DNA of 64,000 nt from Cytobacillus oceanisediminis 2691. Its GTDB lineage: Bacteria > Bacillota > Bacilli > Bacillales > Cytobacillaceae. Both the position numbers and the translations under genes were made by a program. The stretch covers positions 1 to 64,000 of the forward strand of contig NZ_VEEP01000006.1 in assembly GCF_007678455.1 (NCBI RefSeq), in the 5' to 3' direction. How positions within the stretch are numbered: position 1 is the first letter of the stretch; each line of letters starts with the position of its first letter. This document shows, one piece after another, positions 46,213 to 57,849 of this stretch. The notes under the pieces are model-generated. The model saw only the letters and a program-made list of their open reading frames with translations, did not search any database and was not told the DNA's origin.

Positions 46213-47102
46213 GTCGTAAGTCCCTTCCTTTTATCGATATCACGGTGTGTCACGCGGGTATGATAGTCTTTCTCGAAATATTTGGCGATATGTTCAGCCA
46301 GCGCTACTGAACGATGCTGGCCACCCGTGCAGCCGATGGCGATGATCAGCTGTGCCTTGCCTTCCCGCTTATAATGCGGAAGCATGAAGCTCAAAAGGTC
46401 TAGCACCTTTTCAAGGAACTTGGATGTCTCGTTCCATTTTAAAACGTATGTCGATACATCTTCATCAAGACCAGTTTTTGGACGCATATGTTCAATATAA
46501 TGCGGGTTCGGCAAGAAGCGGACATCGAAAACGAGATCGGCATCAATCGGTAATCCATGCTTGAACCCAAAGGACATCACATTCACGGTAAATATCGTCT
46601 TTTTGTTCACCGAGAACTCTTCAAGGATTTTTTCGCGGAGGTCCTTTGGTTTCATGCCGGTTGTTTTATAAATAAGCTGTGCTCGGCCCTTCAGTTCTTC
46701 CAGCAGCTCGCGTTCAAGCTGGATGCCTTCAAGCGGCAAGCCTGATGGAGCAAGTGGATGCGAACGTCTCGTTTCTTTATAACGGCGGACGAGTGTAGAG
46801 TCATCTGCATCCAGGAACAGCACCTGTGGCGTCACCCATGAAGTTTCCGCCAGTTCATCAAGCGCCTTGAACAGGGAATCAAAGAATTCGCGCCCGCGCA
46901 AATCCATGACCAATGCCACCTTATTCATTTTTGTGCCAGACTCCTTCATCAACTCAAGGAATTTCGGCAGCAATGTCGGCGGCAGATTGTCGACACAGAA
47001 AAAGCCAAGGTCCTCAAAACTCTGGATTGCGACCGTTTTCCCCGCGCCAGACATACCTGTTATGATGACCAGTTGGGTATCAGTAGTTGAACCGGTACTC
47101 AT
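46209..47102 (-). CDS. rapZ: RNase adapter RapZ / YvcJ nucleotide-binding protein
   Basis: 297 residues with Walker A GMSGAGKT at 17-24, [12 protein letters not shown] near 105, FGFKHGLP near 170, [10 protein letters not shown] and [10 protein letters not shown] near 265. It hydrolyses nucleotides; in Bacillus YvcJ influences competence. Preceded by a NUDIX gene and coupled to mgfK. Confidence 0.95.
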   Translation of the reverse strand: MSTGSTTDTQLVIITGMSGAGKTVAIQSFEDLGFFCVDNLPPTLLPKFLELMKESGTKMNKVALVMDLRGREFFDSLFKALDELAETSWVTPQVLFLDADDSTLVRRYKETRRSHPLAPSGLPLEGIQLERELLEELKGRAQLIYKTTGMKPKDLREKILEEFSVNKKTIFTVNVMSFGFKHGLPIDADLVFDVRFLPNPHYIEHMRPKTGLDEDVSTYVLKWNETSKFLEKVLDLLSFMLPHYKREGKAQLIIAIGCTGGQHRSVALAEHIAKYFEKDYHTRVTHRDIDKRKGLTT

Positions 47103-47185
47103 TTCTCTTCCCCCTGAAAATTAGTTATTAAGGCCTTTTCGTTGAAAGGCAGCCGCCAATACGAAAACAGCCATTTTTTATCGTA

Positions 47186-47644
47186 TCAATTCGGATCGAG
47201 CCTGTAGCTGATCAGCTCAAAATCCGGTGTATAAGTAAAGTTGCCATAAATGATTCCTTGTCCATGAATCATATATTCAAGAATATGATAATCTCCTGCT
47301 GCCATTGGCAAATCCTTAATATCATCAAGCTCGTGCCAGGAGATGGTGCCTTCGTCTGAAACATCAAGATTGATCCCGTCTGCCTCAGTGGCATAAAAAG
47401 TGAACATCATCCACTCAGAAACTACCTGGTCATCTTCCTTGATGACGAATGTGAAGATCCCTTTGATTTGCGGATTACGCAGGTAAATCCCTGTTTCTTC
47501 ACGGAATTCCCTGACACAGGAATCCTTGACAGTCTCACCCGGTTCCATCTTTCCGCCAGGAGCCACCCACCAATTGCGGCGCGGCTTCTGCAAAAGCAAA
47601 ATTTTATCCTCTTTCACTAAAACACAATTCGTGACGCGCTGCAT
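47186..47644 (-). CDS. NUDIX hydrolase
   Basis: 152 residues from ATG 47644, after AGAGGTGG. The Nudix box GGKMEPGETVKDSCVREFREETG near residues 30-53 is complete, so it should cleave a nucleoside-diphosphate-linked substrate. In B. subtilis the gene in this place is yvcI (8-oxo-dGTP or RNA 5'-end hydrolysis is suggested for relatives). The substrate is not determined. Confidence 0.9.
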   Translation of the reverse strand: MQRVTNCVLVKEDKILLLQKPRRNWWVAPGGKMEPGETVKDSCVREFREETGIYLRNPQIKGIFTFVIKEDDQVVSEWMMFTFYATEADGINLDVSDEGTISWHELDDIKDLPMAAGDYHILEYMIHGQGIIYGNFTYTPDFELISYRLDPN

Positions 47645-48157
47645 CAAATCCACCTCTTCATCTATATGCGCAAGAAAAGTCCCGCCGCAAAAGGGCGGTA
47701 TGTCTGCTTGTTTCTCATTTTAATGGATTCCGGACATATAAGCCTTTTAGCAAAATTTTCTATGAAACAGTCATTCGTCATTTGCCCGACATTTTATTCT
47801 TTCCATTATACTATTTTTAGTTTTTACCCACAATGAATAGAAAGATGATATTTTTGACAAGAAAAGTTCTTTTTATAAAGCGGGATAATTTTTATGAAGT
47901 GTAAAGACAATGACCCGCGAAAATTTCCCAATATAAAAAGTGTTATATTCGCTTGCAAATGCCTGTTTCATTTTTATGTATAAAAAAAGAGCACAGGATA
48001 ACCTGTGCCGTCAAAGGATTATATTTTTAAAAGGGGGTCAATTTCTACTCCTATAATACCCCATGATTGTTTCACTACTGTTACAGAAGAATTAATAAAT
48101 AATTACTTTTTGTTAATTTATGCCGCGGTGTGATGTTTTTTCCAGTTCTAATTAAAT
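47645..48157. other. 500-base gap between the NUDIX and trxB genes
   Basis: Contains a hairpin GCACAGG/CCTGTGC at 47988-48007 with a T7 tail on the minus strand, which looks like a terminator although trxB already has its own at 48158. A small minus-strand transcript between about 48010 and 48150 is therefore possible. No convincing ORF on either strand. Confidence 0.45.
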
Positions 48158-48187
48158 TAAAAGCCCGCCAAATCATTGCGGCGGGCC
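48158..48187 (-). terminator. trxB terminator
   Basis: GCCCGCC/GGCGGGC stem with a TTTTAATTT tail on the minus strand. Confidence 0.85.
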
Positions 48188-48200
48188 GGACATTTGTATA

Positions 48201-49172
<972 letters not shown>

Positions 49173-49326
49173 TCATAGTCCGCTAATTTCCGTAATCCAT
49201 TCGGAAATAGTATTTCCTGCATAAACATATCCTATAAAACAAGTGCTGCATAGTCCAAAAATATGCTTAAGTTCACGGAATTGACATATATAGTTTCTAA
49301 TACCCTTGATTGTATACTTTAAAAAG

Positions 49327-49377
49327 AAAAAAAGGATAAACTTTGCCTGCGGGTTGCAGACTCAGTTTATCCTTTAT
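49327..49377 (-). terminator. Terminator of the TPR gene
   Basis: AAAGGATAAACT/AGTTTATCCTTT stem with a 21-nt loop and a T-rich tail on the minus strand; it overlaps the stop codon. Confidence 0.85.
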
Positions 49378-50882
49378 ATGCTGTCTTCTTCATGAAGAAA
49401 CTCACTAGCCAAATTGATGTATTTGGACAGCGTGGATACGGATAATCCGTATTTCTTCGCGACTGCCGCTTTCGTCGTGCTGATATTTCTCAGCTTATCC
49501 CAGAGATAATCGACAGCTGCTGCCCATGCTTTCTTGTTTTTAAAATCGTAGCCGGCCTTTGCCGCCTGCTCGAATACCGAAAACCACATGATGTAGACGC
49601 CGGCTTCATTTTTGCCGATCGGCTGGTGGTGATCGTACAATAGCTTCGCCGTTTCATGCGCGCCCTTGACTTCTTCTTCCCTGCTGCTCAGTTTGCCGGA
49701 GGTTACATAGGCAAAATATGATTTTTCCATCTCCGTCATTTTATCCGTTGATGTATCCGCTGCGAGAATTTCTTTCTTCTTCGCTGATACAGATGTGAGG
49801 AATAGCGCAAAAAGGCGTTCCTCCGGATAATCACTGTTCAACTGGTTCAGTATCGCCGAAACCTGAGCTTCGAACTTCACGCCTTGCTTTTCTGCCCAGG
49901 GCTCCATTCCGTCCTTTTCCGGATTGTACTCGAGAACCTTTTTCCACGCTGTCCGTGCCGTATTTTCCCTGCCGGTAAAATAAGACGCATGCGCCAGCCA
50001 GTAATAGAAAGCACCGTCGCCTTCAAAACCTGACTTTTGCAGCTTTTTCAGCCAGCGGTAAGCAAGTTCATATTCTCCGACCAGCTCGAACGTGGCACCA
50101 AGCTTGAACTGGTGCTCAACATGAATCGGATGGATTTTTTCCAGTGAATCCTTAAGATCCTGGCCTTCCTTCTCCTCGCCCTGGTAATGCGCAAATACAA
50201 GCGCATTGCAGAGCGCGTGCATGTTCCCGGGATTCTGCTCGAGCACATCATTCAGAATGTCACGGGCCTTGACCGTTTCCCCAAGGTAAAAATACGCCAG
50301 CGCCAGGTTATTGTATGCCGACCAATACTCCGGATACTCCTCGATGACCTCCTGGAAAATCTCGATCGCCCGCGGAAACTCACCTGACTCGAGGTGATTG
50401 CGCGCTTCCTCCTGCTTGACGATCAGGTCATCCTCTTCATAATAATCCTCATCCATTTCTTCCGCTTCCATAGTCAGAAGCTCCAGAAGGTCATTCGCAT
50501 CCTCTACGAACTCGCCGTCTTCATTCACTTCCAGGTATAAATTCGCATGCCTGAACGCATCGCGGAATAAACCCATATGAGCGTAATTATTCGCCAGGAA
50601 GTAATGGCACTCCGCCATGTTTTCATCCAGTTCTTCGAGGACCAAGTGCAAAAGACGGTTAGATTGCTGATAATCACCCAATTCCGACTGCACGATCGCC
50701 AGCTGGCAAACAATCATCGGCTCGCCCGGCTCAAGATGCATCGCACGCTCGAAATACTTCTCAGCCTTCTTCAGATCCCGCTTGTGGAAAGCCTTGACCC
50801 CTTTGGCGAAATAATACTCACCAGTAGGAACGAAAGACAGCAATTGGCCTTTTTGCTTCGTTGCTTTAGAGTCTTTTCCCAT
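49374..50882 (-). CDS. TPR-repeat protein with C-terminal helix-turn-helix (YvcD-like)
   Basis: 502 residues. Tetratricopeptide repeats cover about 20-310 (AVKAFHKRDLKKAEKYFERAM, then LESGEFPRAIEIFQEVIEEYPEYWSAY). The C-terminal segment NISTTKAAVAKKYGLSVSTLSKYI (near 470) looks like a helix-turn-helix. A probable protein-binding scaffold, possibly DNA-binding. The same place in B. subtilis holds yvcD, function unknown. Confidence 0.85.
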   Translation of the reverse strand: MGKDSKATKQKGQLLSFVPTGEYYFAKGVKAFHKRDLKKAEKYFERAMHLEPGEPMIVCQLAIVQSELGDYQQSNRLLHLVLEELDENMAECHYFLANNYAHMGLFRDAFRHANLYLEVNEDGEFVEDANDLLELLTMEAEEMDEDYYEEDDLIVKQEEARNHLESGEFPRAIEIFQEVIEEYPEYWSAYNNLALAYFYLGETVKARDILNDVLEQNPGNMHALCNALVFAHYQGEEKEGQDLKDSLEKIHPIHVEHQFKLGATFELVGEYELAYRWLKKLQKSGFEGDGAFYYWLAHASYFTGRENTARTAWKKVLEYNPEKDGMEPWAEKQGVKFEAQVSAILNQLNSDYPEERLFALFLTSVSAKKKEILAADTSTDKMTEMEKSYFAYVTSGKLSSREEEVKGAHETAKLLYDHHQPIGKNEAGVYIMWFSVFEQAAKAGYDFKNKKAWAAAVDYLWDKLRNISTTKAAVAKKYGLSVSTLSKYINLASEFLHEEDSI

Positions 50883-51164
50883 GTGATCCTCCTATTTTAG
50901 TAAAGCTATATCCGTTGAACCCTTTTAGTAAAATTAAATCCATTGTGCCTAGTGGTTTGTATAAGAATACACATACAGTGTTTTATCGAAGCAACTTTAA
51001 CTAATGTAGTATAACATAAGGACAGATGGTTCGAGAAGGTGTGGGAGTGAAATTGTGGGTGGGGAGATTGATTTCTGGATTTGCGCGGATTATTGTGAAT
51101 TCGACTCCATTTGGTGTGGAGACTATTTTAGAATGCGATTCCAATAGCGAGCCGTTTTTCAGGA

Positions 51165-51285
51165 GTTGGTCGAATTAATGAGAAAAGTGGTCGAATTATC
51201 GTGAAATGTGTTCGAATAAATTAAAAATCCGCCAAATTAATCAAAAAAGTGGTCGAATAAATTTATTTTTCGCCAATAAGTTTAT
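51165..51285. repeat. GGTCGAATTA repeat array, second copy
   Basis: TCGAAT cores at 51170, 51191, 51212 and 51253: steps of 21, 21 and 41 bp. It also has AAATCCGCCAAATTAA. Same family as 4619-4740. The rest of 50883-51360 holds no gene that I can support. Confidence 0.75.
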
Positions 51286-51360
51286 ATCCCTCTTAATAAA
51301 GAAGGTGTTTTCGAGGATGATATCGAATATAGAAGTAAAAATTTTAAGGAGTGATAGACT

Positions 51361-52332
51361 TTGATTGGCAAAACAAGAGAATATCCTAGAGAAATCATGA
51401 TTTTAGAAGCCATAGTAAGGCGTTTTCCTTCAGATGACTTCAGAAAAACAGAATTCGAGAGGAAGCTCTACCGAAAAAGGGCAGGTTACAAAGGCGAAAA
51501 GGTGCTGGATTACTTCTTAGAGCAAATTGACCATACTGAAATGGTGATTTTAAACGATTTAAGAATCCCGATTAACAGTACCCACTTCCAAATCGATACC
51601 CTCATAATCACTCCTTATTTTCTCCTCATCATTGATTCCAAGAATTATGCAGGAACACTCATTTTCCTTCCAGAATTCAATCAGCTGATCAGAATCCAAA
51701 ACGATATAGAAGAAGTTTTTCCTGATCCGATACTCCAGACAAAAAACCAGGCATATCAGTTAAAGGCTTTTCTTAATAAGCATCACTTTACGCCTCCGCC
51801 AATTGAATTTCTTGTAGCGATTAGCAATACGCAAGCCATCATTAAAAATCCCACCAATGACAAGGAAGTCAGTTACAGAGTCTTCAGGTCATCGAATGTT
51901 GCCTTCAAGCTTCCTCCTTTCTACCAAAAGCATACCCAGTCTCTCCTCACTAAAAATGACATGAAGAAAATCGCCAGACAATTAGTGAAGGCGCATGAAC
52001 CATTGGTTCCCGACCCCAAAACAATGAATCTTCCATTTGAGAAAATGGTTAAGGGGGTGCAATGCCCTGCCTGCGAGACATTCGGCATGGATTACCATCA
52101 AGGGAAGTGGACTTGTAAAAATTGCGGACATAAAACTGGGGATGCGCATATTCAGGCATTGAGGGATTACTTCCTCATATACGGCCCTTCAATTAATAGT
52201 AAGCAATTCCGCGACTTCACGAATGTAAAATCATCTTCAACGGCAAAGCGACTTTTAACGAATATGGATTTGAACTTTCTTGGCACGACCAAAGGCCGGA
52301 CATACTCTCCACGAAAAAGCTTCTTTGATTAA
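51361..52332 (+). CDS. NERD-domain protein with zinc ribbon
   Basis: 323 residues. The NERD nuclease-related domain is at about 35-150 (YKGEKVLDYFLEQI, then FQIDTLIITPYFLLIIDSKNYAG with the D-x-K-x nuclease-like signature). Near 230-250 a zinc ribbon with CPAC and CKNC follows, then a conserved C-terminal helical part. The start is TTG, after AAGGAGTGATAGACT. NERD proteins are thought to act on DNA; the function is not known. A lone gene beside the his operon, convergent with it. Confidence 0.85.
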   Translation: MIGKTREYPREIMILEAIVRRFPSDDFRKTEFERKLYRKRAGYKGEKVLDYFLEQIDHTEMVILNDLRIPINSTHFQIDTLIITPYFLLIIDSKNYAGTLIFLPEFNQLIRIQNDIEEVFPDPILQTKNQAYQLKAFLNKHHFTPPPIEFLVAISNTQAIIKNPTNDKEVSYRVFRSSNVAFKLPPFYQKHTQSLLTKNDMKKIARQLVKAHEPLVPDPKTMNLPFEKMVKGVQCPACETFGMDYHQGKWTCKNCGHKTGDAHIQALRDYFLIYGPSINSKQFRDFTNVKSSSTAKRLLTNMDLNFLGTTKGRTYSPRKSFFD

Positions 52333-52343
52333 TTGTTCACAGC

Positions 52344-52374
52344 AAAAAACCAGCGCATCACTCTCCTGCGCTGG
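52344..52374. terminator. his operon terminator
   Basis: CCAGCGC/GCGCTGG stem, overlapping the hisI stop. The minus strand has TTTTTTG after it. Confidence 0.8.
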
Positions 52375-53002
52375 GCTTCTTCCTTTTATTCAATACACCG
52401 AGTACTTCTTTCAGTGGAAGCTTTTGTTCCTGCAGCAGGACCATCAGGTGGTAGAGCAGGTCGGCGGCTTCCCACTTCAGTTCTTCGGGGTCGCGGTTTT
52501 TGGCGGCGATGATGACTTCAGCGGCTTCTTCTCCGACTTTCTTTAAAATCTTGTCGACGCCTTTTTCGAAAAGATAAGTGGTGTAGGCGCCTTCTGGCAT
52601 GTCTTGTTCACGTTCGCGGATTGTTTTTTCCAGTTCAAGCATGACGGCGAAATCAGTTAAAGCTGTGTTTTCTGTGACAGTCTTATCGAGGAGGTTCTCC
52701 GAGAAACAGCTGACAGCACCTGTATGGCACGCCGGACCGGCTGGTTCAACGAGAACGACCAATGCATCACCGTCGCAATCGTATTTGATTTCGACGATTT
52801 TCTGGGTATTCCCGCTTGTTGCGCCTTTATGCCAGAGCTCCTGGCGTGAACGGCTGTAGAACCAGGTCTCGCGTGTTTCGAGCGACTTGCCTAGCGATTC
52901 TTCATTCATATATGCAACAGTCAGCACTTCGCGGGTGGAAGCATCCTGAACAACTGCGGGAATCAATCCATTGTCACCGAACTTCAAGTCTTCTATCTTC
53001 AT
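52358..53002 (-). CDS. hisI: Phosphoribosyl-AMP cyclohydrolase / phosphoribosyl-ATP pyrophosphatase
   Basis: 214 residues: an N-terminal HisI domain (1-115; [37 protein letters not shown] and CHTG zinc ligands) fused to HisE ([10 protein letters not shown], then [17 protein letters not shown]). Catalyses steps 2 and 3 of histidine synthesis. Overlaps hisF by 4 bases. Last gene of the operon. Confidence 0.97.
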   Translation of the reverse strand: MKIEDLKFGDNGLIPAVVQDASTREVLTVAYMNEESLGKSLETRETWFYSRSRQELWHKGATSGNTQKIVEIKYDCDGDALVVLVEPAGPACHTGAVSCFSENLLDKTVTENTALTDFAVMLELEKTIREREQDMPEGAYTTYLFEKGVDKILKKVGEEAAEVIIAAKNRDPEELKWEAADLLYHLMVLLQEQKLPLKEVLGVLNKRKKPSAGE

Positions 53003-53757
53003 CGTACAGTCACTCCTTTTTCGCGCAGATGGAATTTCACTTCTTTTACAGATGTTTCACGGTAGTGGAAAATCGAAGCAGCGAGTGCAGCATCTGCTTT
53101 CCCTTCAACAAATGCATCGACAAAATGGTCCGCATTTCCTGCACCGCCTGAGGCAATCACCGGAACGGTTACCGCTTCACTGACCGCTCTCGTCAATGCG
53201 AGGTCAAAACCATTCTTTTCGCCATCGCTGTCCATGCTCGTCAGCAGGATTTCACCTGCACCAAGGCGAACGGCTTCCTTCGCCCAGTCGATAACTTTCC
53301 ATTCTGTCGGCGTGCGTCCGCCATGGGTATACACTCGCCATGTACCGAGCTCCGGGTCATATTTCGCGTCGATTGCAACGACGATGCACTGGGCTCCGAA
53401 GAAATCAGAGCCTTCCGAAATCAGTTTCGGATTGTTCACAGCTGCCGTATTCAGTGACACTTTATCGGCACCAGAGCGGAGCATTCTCTTCATGTCCTCA
53501 AGGGTATTTATTCCCCCTCCTACTGTAAAAGGAATCGCCAGTTCGGAGGCTACTTCCCTGACAACCTCGACCATCGTCTTCCTGCCTTCGACAGACGCGG
53601 AAATATCAAGGAATACAAGCTCGTCTGCGCCCTGCTCATCATAGAATCTTGCAAGCTCAACCGGATCGCCGGCATCACGAAGCTGGACGAATTGGATTCC
53701 TTTTACGACACGGCCTTCTTTAACATCTAAACAGGGAATGATTCGCTTGCTCAGCAT
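52999..53757 (-). CDS. hisF: Imidazole glycerol phosphate synthase, cyclase subunit
   Basis: 252 residues, TIM barrel. [16 protein letters not shown] carries the catalytic Asp11; the second is in [14 protein letters not shown] near 130. With HisH makes imidazole glycerol phosphate and AICAR. One-base overlap with hisA. Confidence 0.97.
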   Translation of the reverse strand: MLSKRIIPCLDVKEGRVVKGIQFVQLRDAGDPVELARFYDEQGADELVFLDISASVEGRKTMVEVVREVASELAIPFTVGGGINTLEDMKRMLRSGADKVSLNTAAVNNPKLISEGSDFFGAQCIVVAIDAKYDPELGTWRVYTHGGRTPTEWKVIDWAKEAVRLGAGEILLTSMDSDGEKNGFDLALTRAVSEAVTVPVIASGGAGNADHFVDAFVEGKADAALAASIFHYRETSVKEVKFHLREKGVTVR

Positions 53758-54488
53758 CAGGCATTCCCCATTTCCAGCGCAGCTTTTACCGAGAAACGGC
53801 CTTCATAGATGGCTTTGCCGACAATTGCGCCGCTGATGCCATCTTCGCCAAGCTGGCGGAGGGCCGCCAAATCGTCAAGCGTGCTGACACCGCCGGACGC
53901 GATGACACTTTTGCCTGTTTCCATTGCCAGCTGACGGGTTGCCTCGACATTCGGGCCGGCAAGCGTTCCGTCGGTTGCAATATCGGTAAAAATAAAAGTC
54001 TCTGCTCCGGCATCAGCGAATCTTTTGCCAAGCTCGACTGCACTTACTTCAGAAGTGTTAAGCCATCCGTGTGTTGCCACGAATCCATTTTTAGCATCAA
54101 GGCCGATTGCGATTTTCGTACCATACTTCCGGACCATTTCCTCTGCAAACTCGGGATTTGAAACAGCAATGCTGCCGATGATGACACGGGTGACGCCATT
54201 CTCTAGATAGTGGTTGATATCGTTTTCGCTGCGGATCCCACCGCCGATCTGGACGTTCACGCCAAGCTTCTGGGCGGCCTGGATGACAAACTGGTCATTG
54301 ACACGCTTGCCATCTCTTGCACCGTCAAGGTCGACCATGTGAATCCACTCCGCTCCTTCAGCGGCGAATTTTTTTGCCATTTCAAAAGGGGAATCCCCAT
54401 AGATAGTTTCTTTATCATAATCGCCCTGCAGCAGTCTTACACATTTTCCGCCGCGCATGTCGATTGCCGGGTAGATCGTGAATTTCAT
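53757..54488 (-). CDS. hisA: ProFAR isomerase
   Basis: 243 residues, TIM barrel related to His[20 protein letters not shown] with the catalytic Asp, IGGGIRS near 80 and [12 protein letters not shown]. Step 4 of histidine synthesis. The start overlaps the hisH stop by 4 bases. Confidence 0.97.
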   Translation of the reverse strand: MKFTIYPAIDMRGGKCVRLLQGDYDKETIYGDSPFEMAKKFAAEGAEWIHMVDLDGARDGKRVNDQFVIQAAQKLGVNVQIGGGIRSENDINHYLENGVTRVIIGSIAVSNPEFAEEMVRKYGTKIAIGLDAKNGFVATHGWLNTSEVSAVELGKRFADAGAETFIFTDIATDGTLAGPNVEATRQLAMETGKSVIASGGVSTLDDLAALRQLGEDGISGAIVGKAIYEGRFSVKAALEMGNA

Positions 54489-55126
54489 TGCTCAGACTTC
54501 CTTTCTGCCGCCAATTCCGTAAAATTGCGGAGCAGCCCCATTCCCATGTCACTGCTTTTCTCCGGATGGAATTGCATGCCGTATATATTTCCCCTGCCAA
54601 CGATGGCCGGCACTTCAATATCATAATAATCACCGACCGCAGTCAGCACGTCCTGGTCATCGGTTTTAACATAATAGGAATGGACGAAGTACACGTAATC
54701 CTCCTCAAGTGAAGCGAGCAATGGCGAATCACCGGTAAAACGGAGCTTGTTCCATCCCATATGCGGAACCTTATAGGCCTCGCCATCTGATGTTCGGCCG
54801 CTGAAACGCACGACTTTTCCGGGAAGGAGGCTGAGCCCTTTCGTCTTGCCATTCTCTGTGCTTTCTTCAAAAAGCAGCTGCATGCCAAGGCAAATGCCGA
54901 GCACAGGCTTGCCGGTCGCTGCGAAATCACGGATCATTTCAGCAAGTCCAGTCCGATTCAACACGTCCATCGCGTCACGGAATGAGCCAACACCCGGAAC
55001 GAGCAATGCATCTGCTTCCATTAATCCATCTTTATATTGTGAGATAAAATAGGGCGCATTCAGCCGTTCAAGCGCTTTGCTGACGCTGAACAGATTGCCC
55101 ATGCCGTAATCGACGATGCCAATCAT
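54485..55126 (-). CDS. hisH: Imidazole glycerol phosphate synthase, glutaminase subunit
   Basis: 213 residues, class I amidotransferase. The nucleophile Cys is in [16 protein letters not shown] near 80; the His/Glu pair is in QFHPEKS near 190. Supplies ammonia to HisF. The start follows GAAGGAAG, directly downstream of three 52-bp repeats that separate it from hisB. Confidence 0.97.
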   Translation of the reverse strand: MIGIVDYGMGNLFSVSKALERLNAPYFISQYKDGLMEADALLVPGVGSFRDAMDVLNRTGLAEMIRDFAATGKPVLGICLGMQLLFEESTENGKTKGLSLLPGKVVRFSGRTSDGEAYKVPHMGWNKLRFTGDSPLLASLEEDYVYFVHSYYVKTDDQDVLTAVGDYYDIEVPAIVGRGNIYGMQFHPEKSSDMGMGLLRNFTELAAERKSEQ

Positions 55127-55139
55127 GGTTTAACTTCCT

Positions 55140-55318
55140 TCCGTTTGAAGAACTGTTTACAGCTTCCTTCTATTTGAAGACCTCTGTTCAGTTAACTTTC
55201 AATTTATGAGATCTTTTCCTTCTATTTGAAGACCTCTGTTCAGTTAACTTTCAATTTATGAGATCTTTTCCTTCTATTTGAAGACCTCTGTTCAGCTCCC
55301 TTTCAATTTATGAGATCT
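55140..55318. repeat. 52-bp tandem repeat between hisH and hisB
   Basis: CCTTCTATTTGAAG begins units at 55166, 55218 and 55270, exactly 52 bp apart, with almost identical sequence (only the middle GTTAACTTTC differs in the third). A partial copy lies at 55141-55165. It runs up to the hisB stop, so it is transcribed as part of the his operon. Confidence 0.92.
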
Positions 55319-55906
55319 TTACAGCATCCCCTTCGTTGATGGAACGCCTTTTACGCGCGGGTCGATGGTCGTTGCTTCATCTAGCGCACGGCCAAGAGCT
55401 TTAAATACCGCCTCGATCATGTGGTGAGTATTTTTACCGTAATGGACGATGACATGCAGGTTCATCTTCGCTTCCAGCGCCAGTTTCCAAAGGAATTCAT
55501 GGACCAGCTCGACATCGAATGTACCGACTTGCTGCGACGGGAATTCTGCGCGCATTTCAAGGTGCGGGCGGTTGCTTAAATCGATTACTACCTGGGCAAG
55601 TGCCTCATCCATTGGGACAAATGCGTTTCCGTAGCGTTTGATTCCCTTTTTATCGCCAAGTGCTTCACGGAGAGCCTGGCCGATGCAGATGCCGATATCT
55701 TCGGTTGTGTGGTGGCCATCAACTTCTACATCACCCTTGGCGTCCACAGACAAATCAAATTGCCCGTGCTTCGCGAATAGATCGAGCATGTGGGATAGGA
55801 AAGGTACGCCGGTTTCGAGAGAGGATTTCCCTTCCCCATCGATGCCAAACGTTAAATCTATTTTCGTTTCATTTGTATATCTGTTCACTGTTGCAGTCCG
55901 TTCCAT
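55319..55906 (-). CDS. hisB: Imidazoleglycerol-phosphate dehydratase
   Basis: 195 residues, the monofunctional Gram-positive type without phosphatase domain. Metal motifs HHTTEDIGI near 70 and the later HHMIEAVFKALGRAL near 160. Step 6. The start ATG follows GGAGGTAAGG. Confidence 0.97.
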   Translation of the reverse strand: MERTATVNRYTNETKIDLTFGIDGEGKSSLETGVPFLSHMLDLFAKHGQFDLSVDAKGDVEVDGHHTTEDIGICIGQALREALGDKKGIKRYGNAFVPMDEALAQVVIDLSNRPHLEMRAEFPSQQVGTFDVELVHEFLWKLALEAKMNLHVIVHYGKNTHHMIEAVFKALGRALDEATTIDPRVKGVPSTKGML

Positions 55907-55931
55907 TACCTTACCTCCGGATTAAAAATTC

Positions 55932-57197
55932 TTATTTCAGTCGAGATTCTACTGCACGGGCATGGGCTTCAAGCCCCTCAAGCCTTGCAAATTCAGCTAT
56001 CTTCTCACCATTGGTGTTCATTGCTTGCTCACTGTATAAAATCACGCTTGATTTTTTCTGGAAATCCTCGACGCTGAGTGGACTCGAAAAGCGCGCTGTT
56101 CCATTCGTTGGCAGGACGTGGTTTGGTCCGGCAAAATAATCGCCAACAGGCTCCGAACTGTATCTGCCTAGAAAAATCGCTCCTGCATGCTTTATTTTAC
56201 CGAGCAATTCGACTGGATTTTCCGTGATGACTTCGAGATGCTCCGGGGCCAGCTGATTGATTGCTGCGATGGCTTCTTCCAAATCAGCGGCAACATAGAT
56301 CGCTCCAAAGTCCTCAATCGCCGCTGTGGCGATTTCCTTTCGCGGTAAGTGCGACAGCTGTTTATACACCTCGTCCAGCACATCCTCTGCCAGAGTCCGT
56401 GATGTTGTCACCAGGACTGCACACGCACGCGGATCATGCTCCGCCTGGGAAAGCAGGTCGGCCGCAATCTCATTGGCGCGCGCTGTCTCATCGGCGAGGA
56501 TTCCGATTTCGCTTGGGCCTGCGATCATGTCGATTGCGACATCGCCGAACACCTCGCGCTTGGCGAGAGCGACATAAATATTGCCAGGGCCGGTGATTTT
56601 ATCGACCGGCTTGATTGTTTCCGTTCCATATGCCAGAGCTGCAATCGCTTGTGCTCCGCCGACTTTATAGATCTCTTTTACCCCGGCGATGTCGGCCGCA
56701 ACCAGCACACCTGCCGGAAGCTTTCCATCATGTCCTGGCGGCGTCACCATCACGATTCGCTCCACACCTGCCGTTTTGGCGGGAATGACATTCATCAATA
56801 CAGATGACGGGTATGCGGCGGTTCCTCCCGGGACATATACACCGACTGAATCGAGCGGTGTCACCTTCTGGCCGAGCATCGTGCCATTTTCCTCTGTCGT
56901 CATCCATGATGGACGCAGCTGCTTCTCGTGGTATGTGCGGATATTCGCTGCCGCTTCGGTGATGATGTCCACTAACTCACTGCTGACTATTTTATAGGCT
57001 TCAGAAATTTCTTCTTGTGTTACGCGGAATTCATCCAGCGTCACTGAGTCGAATTTTTCAGTAAAAGCCTTGAGAGCCTGGTCGCCCGAAGCCCTGACTT
57101 CCGCGATGATTGCCTGCACGGCCTTCCGCTGTTCCTCTGTTCCGCCATCTACGGTCCGTTTCAGTGACAAATTGCCGTCTATCTGTAAAATTTCCAC
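55932..57197 (-). CDS. hisD: Histidinol dehydrogenase
   Basis: About 421 residues, NAD- and Zn-dependent, oxidises histidinol to histidine in two steps. [18 protein letters not shown] near 125, [14 protein letters not shown] near 205, [12 protein letters not shown] and [19 protein letters not shown] are complete. I prefer the GTG at 57197 because the AAAGGA before it leaves 11 bases; the TTG at 57206 is too close. Confidence 0.96.
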   Translation of the reverse strand: MEILQIDGNLSLKRTVDGGTEEQRKAVQAIIAEVRASGDQALKAFTEKFDSVTLDEFRVTQEEISEAYKIVSSELVDIITEAAANIRTYHEKQLRPSWMTTEENGTMLGQKVTPLDSVGVYVPGGTAAYPSSVLMNVIPAKTAGVERIVMVTPPGHDGKLPAGVLVAADIAGVKEIYKVGGAQAIAALAYGTETIKPVDKITGPGNIYVALAKREVFGDVAIDMIAGPSEIGILADETARANEIAADLLSQAEHDPRACAVLVTTSRTLAEDVLDEVYKQLSHLPRKEIATAAIEDFGAIYVAADLEEAIAAINQLAPEHLEVITENPVELLGKIKHAGAIFLGRYSSEPVGDYFAGPNHVLPTNGTARFSSPLSVEDFQKKSSVILYSEQAMNTNGEKIAEFARLEGLEAHARAVESRLK

Positions 57198-57225
57198 CAA
57201 AATCAAATCCTTTCAGATTCAACGA

Positions 57226-57849
57226 TTAAATTACTTCATTCAGTCTTTTGATCAGTTCACTGATGCGCTCGTCCTTGATCCGGTAGCTGACCGGGTTCAC
57301 GATCAGCCTCGAGGTTACGCCTGTGATTGTTTCGTATTCGACAAGGCCGTTCTCTTTCAGGGTCCGGCCGGTTGAAACGATATCGACAATCCGGTCGGCA
57401 AGGCCAATCAGCGGCGCAAGCTCAATCGATCCGTTCAATTTGATGATCTCGACCTGCTCGCCCTGTTCACGAAAATAAGCGGCAGCGATGTTTGGATACT
57501 TCGTCGCGATTTTCGGTGCGACATCATTCATTTTTGTATCAGGCAGGCCTGCGACAGCGAGGTAGCAGCCGCTTATTTTCAAATCGAGCAGCTCGTACAC
57601 ATCGCGTTCTTCTTCAAGCAGGACGTCCTTCCCGGCAATCCCGAGATCGGCGACACCATGCTCCACATATGTAGCCACATCCATTGGCTTGGCGAGGATG
57701 AAGCGGAAATTCTCTTCTTCAACATCGATAATCAGCTTGCGCGAATCATCGAATTCAGGAGGAAGATCGAATCCCGCGTTGCGCAGAAGTTCGACTGCTT
57801 CGGTAAAAATCCTGCCCTTCGGCATCGCAATCGTCAGCTGTTCATTCAT
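57226..57849 (-). CDS. hisG: ATP phosphoribosyltransferase, short form catalytic subunit
   Basis: 207 residues, the short form that needs HisZ for feedback control. [11 protein letters not shown] at the N terminus; the PRPP loop [15 protein letters not shown] near 158. First committed step. ATG 57849 overlaps the hisZ stop (ATGA), with GGAGGG before it. Confidence 0.97.
   Translation of the reverse strand: MNEQLTIAMPKGRIFTEAVELLRNAGFDLPPEFDDSRKLIIDVEEENFRFILAKPMDVATYVEHGVADLGIAGKDVLLEEERDVYELLDLKISGCYLAVAGLPDTKMNDVAPKIATKYPNIAAAYFREQGEQVEIIKLNGSIELAPLIGLADRIVDIVSTGRTLKENGLVEYETITGVTSRLIVNPVSYRIKDERISELIKRLNEVI

Noticed and set aside
47880-47990. 29-codon plus-strand frame ahead of the hairpin at 47988
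   Set aside because: No ribosome site, and the hairpin has its T run on the other strand.
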